This document shows, piece after piece, positions 34,476 to 43,217 of a stretch of DNA of 47,818 nt. Origin of the DNA: CAYFFO01 sp964342485 (lineage in GTDB: Bacteria > Chloroflexota > Dehalococcoidia > Lucifugimonadales > CAJWER01). Where the stretch lies: contig CAYFFO010000013.1 in assembly GCA_964342485.1 (NCBI GenBank), positions 1-47,818 of the forward strand. Reading direction: 5' to 3'. How positions within the stretch are numbered: the first letter of the stretch is position 1; every line of letters starts with the position of its first letter. Below the pieces are notes generated by a model. It had not been told where the DNA came from. It did not search any database and worked only from the letters and a program-made list of their open reading frames with translations. The position numbers were made by a program, and so were the translations under genes.

Positions 34476-34554
34476 CGAGTCCTTGTTTAAAGATATCGAC
34501 CTATACGATTATCCTGATGTTTAACTAGAGTTACTTTCTTGGTTTTGATAGGAG

Positions 34555-35841
34555 ATGTACAATATTTTTTACATGAGACTCTTCCACACACTCAGTGCCC
34601 AAAGGACTTTACGTGCATTTAATGACTCGAGTTTTCGAGCATTATGGACAGCAAATCTTTTGATCTATTCTTCTCGATGGATTCAAGTGACTGTTTTAGG
34701 ATGGTTTGTTTTAGATAAAACCGACTCACCTTTGCTGATATCGCTTGTCGGTTTTTTTGGATGGGCACCAGTATTTGTACTTTCCTTATTTGGAGGTGTT
34801 CTTGCTGATGCATTTAACCGAAAGGTTATTATCATATCGACGCAAGTTCTTGCCTTCATTACCGCTTTGTCTATGGCAATTCTGATAATGACTGGTCAGG
34901 ATGAATTTTGGCATGCTTATCCTGTAATCATGGTCACAGGTTTGGTTTGGTCTCTTGATATGCCTTCTAGGCGTTCGGCAATATATGATTTGCTTGGTAT
35001 GTCAGGGGTAACAAATGGAGTAGCGTTGGATTCTGGTGGAATGAGTGCTAGTAGAGTTATCGGACCTGCCCTCGGTGGGTTTTTAACAGTATTGGTTGGA
35101 TTCTCGGGTGCATATATTGTGGTATGTGTATTTTACTTTTTTGCAATCATATTAGTAGGTAGAGTCAATATATTGTCCCGAGAGTTTGATAACAATTTCC
35201 AATTTACTATACTCAATGACTTGAAAACCGGACTTGTTTATGTAGCTACAAATCGCGTAATACTTGGAGTGGTATTGACCACCATGGTTATGAATCTTTT
35301 TATGTTCCCCTTCGTTTATCTAGTCCCAATTATTGCAAGGGACGTCCTAGGAGTTGGTGTAAGTCTAATGGGTGTCCTTCAATCTTTTACGGGTATAGGA
35401 TCTTTATTGGGAGCAGTGATAGTAGCTTCAATAGTCGATATTAAATATCATGGTAGAATTTTTCTTCTTGGTTCCCTGGTTAGTATAATTGCACTTGTCT
35501 TATTTTCTTTTTCTGATTGGTATTTGGTTTCATTATTGTTTTTACTAATATTAGGTTTTGGTCATTCTGGTTTCAGTACCATGCAATCCACAACTGTAAT
35601 GTTAATGTCTAGATCTGATATCAGGGGCAAAGCTTTGGGAGTAGTAAATCTAGCAATAGGATCGCAGCCTTTTGGGGCATTACTGATAGGGGCTCTGGCA
35701 GAACGATTTGGCCCGGCATTTGCAATAACAATACAGGCTTCAGTGGCAGGGATTTGTATCATATTGGTAATGGTTTCTTTACCAGCACTATGGGGCCGTT
35801 TCCCCGCTGACAGGACACAGGAAAGGTTCACAATTGGTTAG
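34555..35841 (+). CDS. MFS transporter, EntS-like, tandem copy 1
   Basis: Up to 428 residues, 12 predicted membrane helices. MFS marks: GGVLADAFNRKVIII (the GxLaDrxxRk loop between helices 2 and 3) and the equivalent second-half loop RSDIRGKALGVVNLAIGS. Resembles the EntS/DUF894-type exporter subfamily; substrate unknown. Start unclear: ATG 34555 directly abuts AGGAG (too close), while ATG 34573 is 18 bases away. About 35-40% identical by eye to the next gene, with which it overlaps by 8 bases. Confidence 0.86.
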   Translation: MYNIFYMRLFHTLSAQRTLRAFNDSSFRALWTANLLIYSSRWIQVTVLGWFVLDKTDSPLLISLVGFFGWAPVFVLSLFGGVLADAFNRKVIIISTQVLAFITALSMAILIMTGQDEFWHAYPVIMVTGLVWSLDMPSRRSAIYDLLGMSGVTNGVALDSGGMSASRVIGPALGGFLTVLVGFSGAYIVVCVFYFFAIILVGRVNILSREFDNNFQFTILNDLKTGLVYVATNRVILGVVLTTMVMNLFMFPFVYLVPIIARDVLGVGVSLMGVLQSFTGIGSLLGAVIVASIVDIKYHGRIFLLGSLVSIIALVLFSFSDWYLVSLLFLLILGFGHSGFSTMQSTTVMLMSRSDIRGKALGVVNLAIGSQPFGALLIGALAERFGPAFAITIQASVAGICIILVMVSLPALWGRFPADRTQERFTIG

Positions 35842-37078
35842 GAATATATATCAAGGCGGCTTGTTACCGGTTTACCAAAATAAGAACTACAGAATTTTGT
35901 GGACAGCCAATTTTGCCGCATATATTTCTCGAGCAATGCAGATGACCCTATTAGCCTGGTTTGTATTGATTACTACTAATTCAGCTTGGTTGGTAGGACT
36001 GATTGGGTTTTTTACCTCGTTGCCGATGTTTTTGCTTGGTCTGGCCGGTGGAATCTTGGCTGATTCGTTTGATCGTAAAAAACTATTATTGATCACTCAA
36101 GTATCGAATTCAGTATCAGTGGCTATGATAATTGGATTACTTTATTTCGATCAAGCTAACTATTGGTTTGCATATTTATCTGCTTTAGTTATGGGAACTT
36201 CATGGGCTCTAGATATGCCTTCAAGACGCTCCTTGATACATGATTTTATGGGACACGATAGGGTAACTAGTGCTATAGCTTTAGATTCCATGGGCATGAG
36301 TGCAAGTTTAGGTATAGGTGGAAGCTTAGCAGGTGTTTTAATTAACTTAGTAGGTATACCGGGAGCTCATGTGGTCGCGTTATCGTTTAATCTGTTAGCA
36401 ATAACGTTAATCTATAATCTTCACGTGCCAGCCACTATTCCTGTATCCAACTATATTTCAACGATTATTCCAGACTTAGTTTCAGGGTTTAAATATGTAG
36501 CTAATAATTCTATATTGCTGGCTGTAATAACCATTACAGTAATTGCTAATGTTCTTTTATTTCCGTACATGCTTATGGTTCCTGTGATCGCAAGGGATGT
36601 TTTGGAAGTTGGACCAGCTCTTATGGGTATTCTTCAGTCAACTGCTGGCATTGGATCAATTTGTGGGGCGATATTAATAGCCTCATTTACAAGAATCTCA
36701 CATCATGGGTGGATATTCGTTAGCGGAACCCTTTTGGCTTTTATTGCTCTAATCTTGTTTTCTAAATCAACCTATTATGGGTACTCTTTGGCGGTTCTGT
36801 TTTTTGTTGGTATGGGTGTTTCAGGTTTCGGTGCAATGCAATCTTCTATAACTGTTCTGGTTTCAAGAGTAAATATGAGGGGTAAGTCTTTAGGAGTTGT
36901 TAGTTTAGCAATAGGCTCTGGACCATTTGGATCTCTCTTAGTAGGGTGGCTTGCAGAAAGTATAGATCCTGGTTCTGCCTTGAATATACTCGCGTTAACA
37001 GGGATTATATTGGTAAGTTTAGTGCTATTACTAACACCAACAATTCGGCAGAAAACTCGGCAAGATATAGAAATTTAA
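35834..37078 (+). CDS. MFS transporter, EntS-like, tandem copy 2
   Basis: 414 residues, 12 helices. Shares with copy 1: WTANxxxYxSRxxQ near the start, DMPSRRS, ALDSxGMSAS, ARDVLxVGxxLMGxLQS, RGKxLGVVxLAIGSxPFG. Start TTG 35834 lies inside the end of copy 1 (8-base overlap), so expression is coupled. A local gene duplication with possible heteromer or divergent substrates; function not known. Confidence 0.86.
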   Translation: MVRNIYQGGLLPVYQNKNYRILWTANFAAYISRAMQMTLLAWFVLITTNSAWLVGLIGFFTSLPMFLLGLAGGILADSFDRKKLLLITQVSNSVSVAMIIGLLYFDQANYWFAYLSALVMGTSWALDMPSRRSLIHDFMGHDRVTSAIALDSMGMSASLGIGGSLAGVLINLVGIPGAHVVALSFNLLAITLIYNLHVPATIPVSNYISTIIPDLVSGFKYVANNSILLAVITITVIANVLLFPYMLMVPVIARDVLEVGPALMGILQSTAGIGSICGAILIASFTRISHHGWIFVSGTLLAFIALILFSKSTYYGYSLAVLFFVGMGVSGFGAMQSSITVLVSRVNMRGKSLGVVSLAIGSGPFGSLLVGWLAESIDPGSALNILALTGIILVSLVLLLTPTIRQKTRQDIEI

Positions 37079-37118
37079 GCGATATATATGCATCGTAAGG
37101 TGTGATTTTTTGATACCG

Positions 37119-37148
37119 TTGACCGACTGTTCCTTCCGGCCCTATAAT
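37119..37148 (+). promoter_or_regulatory. Sigma70-like promoter of purF
   Basis: TTGACC (37119-37124), 18-base spacer, perfect TATAAT (37143-37148). Leader about 45 bases to ATG 37201. The best -35/-10 pair in the window together with that of the zinc operon. No PurR-like box recognised. Confidence 0.6.
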
Positions 37149-37200
37149 GGCTGTGGATTTGTTGAGTTACATAGCAAAATCTTTGTAGCGATGGAGATAA

Positions 37201-38607
37201 ATGCAGATTCCAGACGATCGTCCCCACGACGAATGCGGTGTTGTAGGGGTTTTTTCTCCAAATGAACAAGCAGCTAGGATAGTCTTTTTTGGACTTTACG
37301 CTCTCCAGCATCGTGGACAGGAGAGTTCAGGTATAGCAGCATCTGACGGTTCTAATATTCGTCATCGTACTTCTATGGGTTTAGTTATGCAGACTTTCCA
37401 GGAAGACGATTTAGAACGTCTATCAGGTCATATTGCAATTGGGCATACCCGTTATTCTACAACTGGTTCGAGTAATATAAGGAATGCTCAGCCAATTTTG
37501 GTAAATGGTCCAGATGGTGAAATAGCAGTGGGCCATAATGGAAACTTGGTAAATGCCTCTAAACTCCGCCAAGAGATGGAAAGTTGGGGAGTTGATTTTA
37601 GTACATCAAGTGATACAGAAGTGATAGCTAATATAATTTCTAAAGCTCCTGTTCGGTCGTGGGAAGACAGAATGGCATATGCTATGAGGCGTTTGAGTGG
37701 TGCTTATTCTCTAGTAATTCTCTCTGAGACATTTTTAATAGCAGCCCGAGATCCTCTTGGAGTTAGGCCATTATGTATTGGGAAACTTAAAGGTGGATTT
37801 GTAGTAGCATCTGAGACCTGTGCCCTAGATCATATAGGTGCTGATTTTATCCGGGAAGTAGAACCTGGAGAAGCTGTAATAATAAATGATCAAGGTTTGA
37901 GAACTTTATATAAAAATACTACGAATTCTCGAAAGGCTTCCTGCGTTTTTGAGCACATATATTTTGCACGTCCAGATAGCGTGTTGGATGGCCGTTTGGT
38001 GTATTCAAGCAGAATGGAAATGGGTAAAGAGCTTGCTAGAGAACACCCTATAGAAGCCGATATGGTTATTGGTGTTCCTGATTCCGCAACTGCCGCGGCA
38101 GTTGGTTATTCTCAAGAATCTGGTATCCCATACGGTGAGGGATTGGTAAAGAATAGGTATGTAGGACGCACATTTATTTTGCCGGATCAACGGCTACGTG
38201 ACTTAGGTGTACGTACAAAGCTTAACCCGTTACCAGAGTTGATAAAAGATAAAAAGCTTGTTGTAGTTGAAGATAGCATTGTTCGTGGAACTACTAGCCC
38301 TCCAGTGGTTAATATATTGAAAAAAGGCGGAGCTAAAGAAGTGCATCTCAGAATATGTGCCCCGCCAATTATGCATCCTTGTCAGTTAGGGATAGATATG
38401 CCTACAAAAGAGGAATTAATTGCTGCAAATAAAACGGTAGATGACATTTGTAAGAGTATTGGGGCTGATAGTCTTGGATATCTTAGTCACTCGGGGTTAG
38501 TTAAAGCAGTTAAACTTGAAAGGGATCGGATATGCATGGCCTGTTTTACTGGTGACCATCCTATTCCTGTTCAACTCGAGTTAGATAAACTGGCCTTAGA
38601 GGCCTAA
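37201..38607 (+). CDS. purF: Amidophosphoribosyltransferase
   Basis: First committed purine step: PRPP plus glutamine to phosphoribosylamine. 468 residues. An 11-residue propeptide precedes the N-terminal nucleophile Cys12 (ECGVVGVF), so it is a processed enzyme of the Bacillus type. Glutaminase domain: GHTRYSTTGSS, GHNGNLVNA. PRTase: VVVEDSIVRGTTS. Cysteines at about 240, 388-397 and CMAC near the C-terminus fit the [4Fe-4S] ligands of the Fe-S type. ATG 37201 behind GGAG. Confidence 0.96.
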   Translation: MQIPDDRPHDECGVVGVFSPNEQAARIVFFGLYALQHRGQESSGIAASDGSNIRHRTSMGLVMQTFQEDDLERLSGHIAIGHTRYSTTGSSNIRNAQPILVNGPDGEIAVGHNGNLVNASKLRQEMESWGVDFSTSSDTEVIANIISKAPVRSWEDRMAYAMRRLSGAYSLVILSETFLIAARDPLGVRPLCIGKLKGGFVVASETCALDHIGADFIREVEPGEAVIINDQGLRTLYKNTTNSRKASCVFEHIYFARPDSVLDGRLVYSSRMEMGKELAREHPIEADMVIGVPDSATAAAVGYSQESGIPYGEGLVKNRYVGRTFILPDQRLRDLGVRTKLNPLPELIKDKKLVVVEDSIVRGTTSPPVVNILKKGGAKEVHLRICAPPIMHPCQLGIDMPTKEELIAANKTVDDICKSIGADSLGYLSHSGLVKAVKLERDRICMACFTGDHPIPVQLELDKLALEA

Positions 38608-38710
38608 TCAATTCTCTTTGTCTCAGAAAATTAGGCATACAGGCATAATGGATTGCCTTTCGGAATCGTGAGGCTTTCAATAATTAACGACTGAAGTAAA
38701 TACTTATCGA

Positions 38711-39724
38711 ATGAATAAAAAAACATATAAACAGTCTGGTGTCGATCGTCTGGCTGCAGGACAGGCTATATCAAAAATTGCAGATACATTAAAAAACACT
38801 CGTAGTCCGCAAGTGATTTCTGGGGCAAACGATTTTGGAGCCTTATACCATCTTACAGGATATGATGATCCTGTTTTGGTCTCTAGTACCGACGGGGTTG
38901 GTACCAAGTTAAAATTGGCTATCGCTATGGAAAGGTACGATACCATAGGGGAAGATTTGGTCAATGCATGCATAAATGACGTTATTGTTTCCGGTGCGCA
39001 ACCTCTTTTTTTCCTTGACTATATTGCTGTAGGAAGACTGAATCCTGATATTATTTCAGATATTGTTGCTGGAATGGGTAGGGCATGCCAAATATCTAGC
39101 TGTGCTTTGATCGGTGGTGAAATGGCAGAAATGCCTGGACTTTACTCTGACAATGATTTTGATTTGGCAGGATTCGCTGTAGGGGCAGTTGAAAGATCTA
39201 ATATTTTGGATGCCCAAACGGTAAGAGAAGGAGATGTTTTAGTTGGGATTCCATCCAATGGATTACATACCAATGGGTTCTCTCTTGTTAGGATGGCTCT
39301 CGAACTAGATATTGATTCAAATCCTCTTTTTGAGTATCACGATACGATTAACTCTACCTTAGGTGAAGCTTTGTTGAAACCACATCGGCCTTATTGGCCT
39401 TTGATAAAAGGACTTTTAAATGATGTCAAGTCTATAGCACATATAACAGGTGGAGGTTTAATAGATAATGTGCCGCGAGCTCTTTCTACCGGATTAGGTG
39501 CCAAGATAAATGCGTCTACGTGGAGTATTCCACCAATATTTAGCCTATTGGAAGAGGTTTGTGGGCTCGATATTGATGAAATGTATCAAGTTTTCAATAT
39601 GGGTATTGGACTTGTACTGGTTTGTGGCGAAGAATCAGCAAAAAATATCATATCCGCTATTGATGGGTCTTCGTTAATCGGTGAGGTTGTTGTATCTTCA
39701 AATGAGGAAGTTTTTATTTCATGA
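38711..39724 (+). CDS. purM: Phosphoribosylformylglycinamidine cyclo-ligase
   Basis: AIR synthetase, fifth step of purine synthesis. 337 residues. SSTDGVGTKLKLA (about 57-69), DLVNACINDVIVSGAQPLFFLDYIAVG (about 80-106), CALIGGEMAEMPG (glycine-rich ATP loop), VGIPSNGLHTNGFSLVR, HITGGGLIDNVPRAL. Complete. 103 bases after purF; purN is not adjacent. Confidence 0.95.
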   Translation: MNKKTYKQSGVDRLAAGQAISKIADTLKNTRSPQVISGANDFGALYHLTGYDDPVLVSSTDGVGTKLKLAIAMERYDTIGEDLVNACINDVIVSGAQPLFFLDYIAVGRLNPDIISDIVAGMGRACQISSCALIGGEMAEMPGLYSDNDFDLAGFAVGAVERSNILDAQTVREGDVLVGIPSNGLHTNGFSLVRMALELDIDSNPLFEYHDTINSTLGEALLKPHRPYWPLIKGLLNDVKSIAHITGGGLIDNVPRALSTGLGAKINASTWSIPPIFSLLEEVCGLDIDEMYQVFNMGIGLVLVCGEESAKNIISAIDGSSLIGEVVVSSNEEVFIS

Positions 39725-39757
39725 GAAGGATTTTGGTATGAAAATTAGGATATTTAG

Positions 39758-41281
39758 ATGAGGGCACTTGTTAGTCTTTCAAACAAAAAAGATATCGAAG
39801 GTTTTGCTAAAACCTTACAAAACAGTGGTGTAGAGATTATTAGCACCGGTAATACTGCTAAAATTTTATCTAAGTCAGGTTTGGAAGTTACGGAAGTATC
39901 GGAGATTACTTCTTCACCTGAAATGCTTGATGGTCGTGTTAAGACATTACATCCTAAAATCCATGGAGGAATATTAGCTAGGCGCGATCTTGATCATCAT
40001 GTTGAGCAGGTTATGGAAAACGACATATCTCTTATCGATATCGTCGTTGTAAATCTTTATCCTTTTGTTAGCACTATCATGTCTCCCAACTCTACTATGG
40101 AAGATGCTCTGGAAAACATCGATATTGGAGGGCCAACCTTAATTCGTGCTGCAGCCAAAAATTTCCCTTGGGTTCTGGTAGTAGTTGACCCAGAAGACTA
40201 TAGTTGGATACAAAATAGATTTGAGAATTCTGGTGAAATAACATACGAAGAGCGTAAATCACTTGCTAGAAAAGCGTTTCAACATGTTGCTTTATATGAC
40301 ACTGCTGTTGCACGATATTTGGGTGATTCATCTGGAGAATTTACCTCTGAAGTTACATTTGGATATGAATTATCGGGTAAATTACGGTATGGTGAAAATC
40401 CACATCAATCCGCAGCGGTGTATCTTGATCCTTTGAATAACGGCGGAATTGTTAGAGCAGAACAGATTTCAGGACCTGAGATATCTTTTAATAATCTGCT
40501 TGATGCAGAATCTGCGTGGAATATAGTTCAGGATTACGATGAGCCTGCTGTTACGGTAGTTAAGCATAACAACCCGTGTGGCTTGGCGGTAGATGAAGAT
40601 CAACCAAAAGCTTATCTTAGTGCATATCACGGTGATACCATGTCTGCTTATGGGGGTATTGTTGCATTCAATCGTAAACTAACAGAAGCAACGGCTAGAG
40701 CTATGAGCGGAGTTTTTTACCATGTAGTCATAGCTCCAGCTTTTGATACCGGAGCTTTAGAGGTATTAAAAAAAAGAAAACAAGCAAGGATATTGCGCGT
40801 TGACCCAGTACAAGGTTCCGGGACCCAACTTGATATCAGGAAAATATCTGGAGGTCTTCTAGTACAGGACACGGATTCTTTATCGTTAAATTCAAATTCG
40901 TGGGAAACTAAATCTAAAAGAAATCCTAATGAACAGGAAATAAAGGATATGATGTTTGCTTGGCAGGCTGCCAAGCATGTCAAATCAAATTCAATTGTTT
41001 TAGCTAAAGATAATGCCTTGATTGGAATGGGTGCTGGTCAGCCTAATAGAGTAACAAGTGTTCACCTAGCTCTAAAAATTGCTGGTGACCGATCACAAGG
41101 AACTGTACTTGCTTCTGATGCGTTTTTTCCGTTTGCTGATGGGATTGAATTGGCAGCAAGTGGTGGAGTAACGGCTGTAATTGAACCAGGTGGTTCAGTT
41201 AGGGATGCCGATATAATAGAAACTGCTGACCGGTTAAATCTTGCACTTATTTTTACTGGATATCGTCACTTTAGGCACTAG
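39758..41281 (+). CDS. purH: Bifunctional AICAR formyltransferase / IMP cyclohydrolase
   Basis: Last two steps of IMP synthesis. 507 residues. N-terminal cyclohydrolase (1-190): STGNTAKIL, SSPEMLDGRVKTLHPKIHGGIL, VVNLYPF, ENIDIGGPTLIRAAAKN. C-terminal transformylase: KLRYGENPHQSAA, VVKHNNPCGLAV (catalytic Lys-His), SNSIVLAKDNALIGMGAGQPNRV, GTVLASDAFFPFADGIE. Complete. Starts 34 bases after purM. Confidence 0.96.
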   Translation: MRALVSLSNKKDIEGFAKTLQNSGVEIISTGNTAKILSKSGLEVTEVSEITSSPEMLDGRVKTLHPKIHGGILARRDLDHHVEQVMENDISLIDIVVVNLYPFVSTIMSPNSTMEDALENIDIGGPTLIRAAAKNFPWVLVVVDPEDYSWIQNRFENSGEITYEERKSLARKAFQHVALYDTAVARYLGDSSGEFTSEVTFGYELSGKLRYGENPHQSAAVYLDPLNNGGIVRAEQISGPEISFNNLLDAESAWNIVQDYDEPAVTVVKHNNPCGLAVDEDQPKAYLSAYHGDTMSAYGGIVAFNRKLTEATARAMSGVFYHVVIAPAFDTGALEVLKKRKQARILRVDPVQGSGTQLDIRKISGGLLVQDTDSLSLNSNSWETKSKRNPNEQEIKDMMFAWQAAKHVKSNSIVLAKDNALIGMGAGQPNRVTSVHLALKIAGDRSQGTVLASDAFFPFADGIELAASGGVTAVIEPGGSVRDADIIETADRLNLALIFTGYRHFRH

Positions 41282-41291
41282 ACGCTTACAA

Positions 41292-42035
41292 ATGGGCACT
41301 TCTATAGAGTTCGTATTACCTGTTCTAAACGAGGAACGTGTCCTTAATACCAGTATTAATATTCTAAAAGACTATCTTGATAATAATTTAAGTGATTACA
41401 GATGGAGTATTCTGATTGCAGATAATGGTTCATCTGACGCAACATCCGAAATTGCAATGTCGCTTGTGGCCGATGACACACGTATTCAATACCTGAGATT
41501 AGAAAAGAGAGGTCGTGGCAGGGCTCTAAAACAAGCATGGCTTAATAGTGATGCTGATATTTTAGGGTACATGGATATAGATATGTCTACCAACCTTGCT
41601 ATTATTCCCCAGATGATTCTATTGATTTTGGACGATCAGAACGATCTGGTGATTGGTTCTAGAATCTTAAATGGATCAGTTGTAAAACGACGTCCTTTAT
41701 TTAGAGAGTTTTTGTCCAGAAGTTATAGCATGCTGATTAGAACCATGTTTCTTACAGGATTCGTAGATGCTCAGTGTGGATTTAAGATTTTGACAGTTAA
41801 GGCAGCTCAGGAGATACTTCCGGCGGTTAAGGATAACGGTTGGTTTTTTGATACGGAGCTTCTTTTATTAGCAGAAGATAATGGTTACAGTGTTGCAGAA
41901 GTACCAGTTGAATGGACTGATGATCCTGATAGTCGTGTAAGAATAATAAATACAATATGGGAAGATTTGAAAGGTTTATTAAGATTGAGGTTCGGAGGTC
42001 TCAAAAGAAGTTCTAAGATAATAAAGAGACCGTAG
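41292..42035 (+). CDS. Glycosyltransferase family 2 (dolichol-phosphate-mannose-synthase-like)
   Basis: 247 residues, GT-A fold. EFVLPVLNEERVL (4-16), ILIADNGSSDAT (about 39-50), RGRGRALKQAWL, the metal-binding YMDIDMSTNL (DxD region, about 93-102), DAQCGFKI (acceptor loop), WFFDTELLLLAED. No transmembrane tail, so a soluble or peripheral form. Makes polyprenyl-phosphate sugars or similar. The frame is open from 41241 but ATG 41292 is just past the purH stop. Convergent with the DUF6282 gene; ends are 1 base apart. Confidence 0.86.
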   Translation: MGTSIEFVLPVLNEERVLNTSINILKDYLDNNLSDYRWSILIADNGSSDATSEIAMSLVADDTRIQYLRLEKRGRGRALKQAWLNSDADILGYMDIDMSTNLAIIPQMILLILDDQNDLVIGSRILNGSVVKRRPLFREFLSRSYSMLIRTMFLTGFVDAQCGFKILTVKAAQEILPAVKDNGWFFDTELLLLAEDNGYSVAEVPVEWTDDPDSRVRIINTIWEDLKGLLRLRFGGLKRSSKIIKRP

Positions 42036-42036
42036 A

Positions 42037-42876
42037 CTACGATACTTCTAGCAGTGTCCTAGGGTTAGATTTTACCAAGCTGGTTATTTGCTCTGGTGAA
42101 AGGCCGGAATTCATAAGTTCTGCAATAGCCATGCGCATGCCTTCTGCTGGAGATGGATTCATCCACTGACCAAAATCAGAGGTCACAATACTTCGCTTGA
42201 CTCCCAGTTTATTTATGAGATCAACCATTTCATTTGGATTAGTTCTATTTCTTGAAGGCATACAGGAAAGGAATGTGTGTTCTATGTATGCCCCAAGGGA
42301 TGACATCTCTACTAGTTGATCAAAGGTGGCCCAGTGAGTTGGATGGGTAGCAATAAGACGAGAGATACCAAGTTGATTAGCGGCCTTGAACAGGATTAAT
42401 GTCTCGCTCGGTGATACGTGGCCAGATGCTATAACCATGTCGAACTGTTTTGCTATTTCTAAAATATCATATACATGCTGATCTAGTTTACCTTCGGATG
42501 ATAGTTGTAGTCCTGAGCGATTGCCATTCAAATCGGCATGATTCTTAGCACTAAAAGTTGGCATCCAGATTACTTTGGTACCTATAAGTGCGGAAGACTC
42601 TACGGCATCTGGATTTAGTCCACCAATCTCTTTATTCAAGGTTATGGAGCCAAAGACTTTTAAACCTGGATAGGCTCTCATCAATATTTTAGCCACAGGA
42701 GTTGTTAGGTAATAATGTGATTTGAGAACAAAACCTGCCATTTCAGCTTCATGGGCATATCGTGCGGTGTCTAGCCCATCCATCCTAAGGCTATTTTCTG
42801 GATCAGGTTCACTGTGGACGTGAAGGTCAATTGCACCTTTCAATATTTCTTCTACTATTTCAGTTTTTTGTTTAAT
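42037..42876 (-). CDS. DUF6282 metal-dependent hydrolase-like protein
   Basis: Amidohydrolase/PHP-like barrel. DLHVHSEPDPE (HxH metal pair), KSHYYLTTPVA, ASGHVSPSET, IATHPTHWA and IVTSDFGQWMNPSP (final metal Asp) are the family features. A TTG at 42843 would give 268 residues, but the family begins upstream with a helix of the sort EIVEEILKGAIDLHVH. That helix is present if translation starts at ATT 42876, which has GAGG seven bases before it and an in-frame TGA just above. I therefore give 42876 as the likely end of the gene. Function unknown. Unusual start is the main oddity. Confidence 0.78.
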   Translation of the reverse strand: MKQKTEIVEEILKGAIDLHVHSEPDPENSLRMDGLDTARYAHEAEMAGFVLKSHYYLTTPVAKILMRAYPGLKVFGSITLNKEIGGLNPDAVESSALIGTKVIWMPTFSAKNHADLNGNRSGLQLSSEGKLDQHVYDILEIAKQFDMVIASGHVSPSETLILFKAANQLGISRLIATHPTHWATFDQLVEMSSLGAYIEHTFLSCMPSRNRTNPNEMVDLINKLGVKRSIVTSDFGQWMNPSPAEGMRMAIAELMNSGLSPEQITSLVKSNPRTLLEVS

Positions 42877-42946
42877 TGGCTGTCCTCAATAATCGCAGTA
42901 ATCTTTTTTATTCGGGCGAGTAATATTTACAGGGAAATGTGAAGTA

Positions 42947-43021
42947 TCAAATTAATAGGAAAATAATTAGTCCTATAATGACCAAGCTTTCTAGGCCTAT
43001 GATGAATATCCACTTTTTCAT
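42947..43021 (-). CDS. Possible 24-residue single-pass membrane peptide
   Basis: ATG 43021 to TGA 42947: MKKWIFIIGLES followed by VIIGLIIFLLI; positively charged N-terminus and a helix-length hydrophobic run with one Glu. No clear ribosome site. Similar in form to the frame at 5453-5539; both may be chance products of AT-rich DNA. Confidence 0.25.
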   Translation of the reverse strand: MKKWIFIIGLESLVIIGLIIFLLI

Positions 43022-43150
43022 AGTTATTATTTTAAAGGATGTTGATGCTAGATAAAAGTTCTATATGCAATACATTATTTCTATATTGTCGTGTTAAACC
43101 GGTGTCTTTAACAACCTGATTACCATGCTCACTTTGATGGGAATAAAAGG

Positions 43151-43179
43151 TTGACATATTATAAAAAGAATACAATACT
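43151..43179 (+). promoter_or_regulatory. Sigma70-like promoter of the zinc/manganese transport operon
   Basis: Perfect -35 TTGACA (43151-43156), 17-base spacer, AATACT (43174-43179) as -10; an overlapping TACAAT at 43171 is a better hexamer with a short 14-base spacer. Followed immediately by the Fur/Zur-like operator and the GTG start at 43218. Confidence 0.6.
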
Positions 43180-43181
43180 AA

Positions 43182-43196
43182 GAATGAGAATCATTC
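43182..43196. promoter_or_regulatory. Fur/Zur-like operator
   Basis: GAATGA-GAA-TCATTC, a 6-3-6 inverted repeat closely resembling Fur-family boxes (AATGAGAATCATT core). It covers the probable transcription start of the zinc operon, so a metal-loaded Fur/Zur/MntR-type repressor would block transcription when metal is sufficient. Zur is the natural guess from the zinc-type operon. Confidence 0.6.
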
Positions 43197-43217
43197 CCAT
43201 ATAATAGGAGTAGTACA

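Larger units (their letters stand above)
42877..43217. other. 341-bp divergent intergenic region before the zinc operon
   Basis: Holds the zinc-operon promoter and operator near its right end (43151-43196) and a short hydrophobic minus-strand frame at 42947-43021. Otherwise nothing recognisable. Confidence 0.6.

Noticed and set aside
38590..38640. GCCTAA ... TTAGGC inverted repeat after purF as a terminator
   Set aside because: Only 6 bp with a loop of about 25 bases and no T-run.
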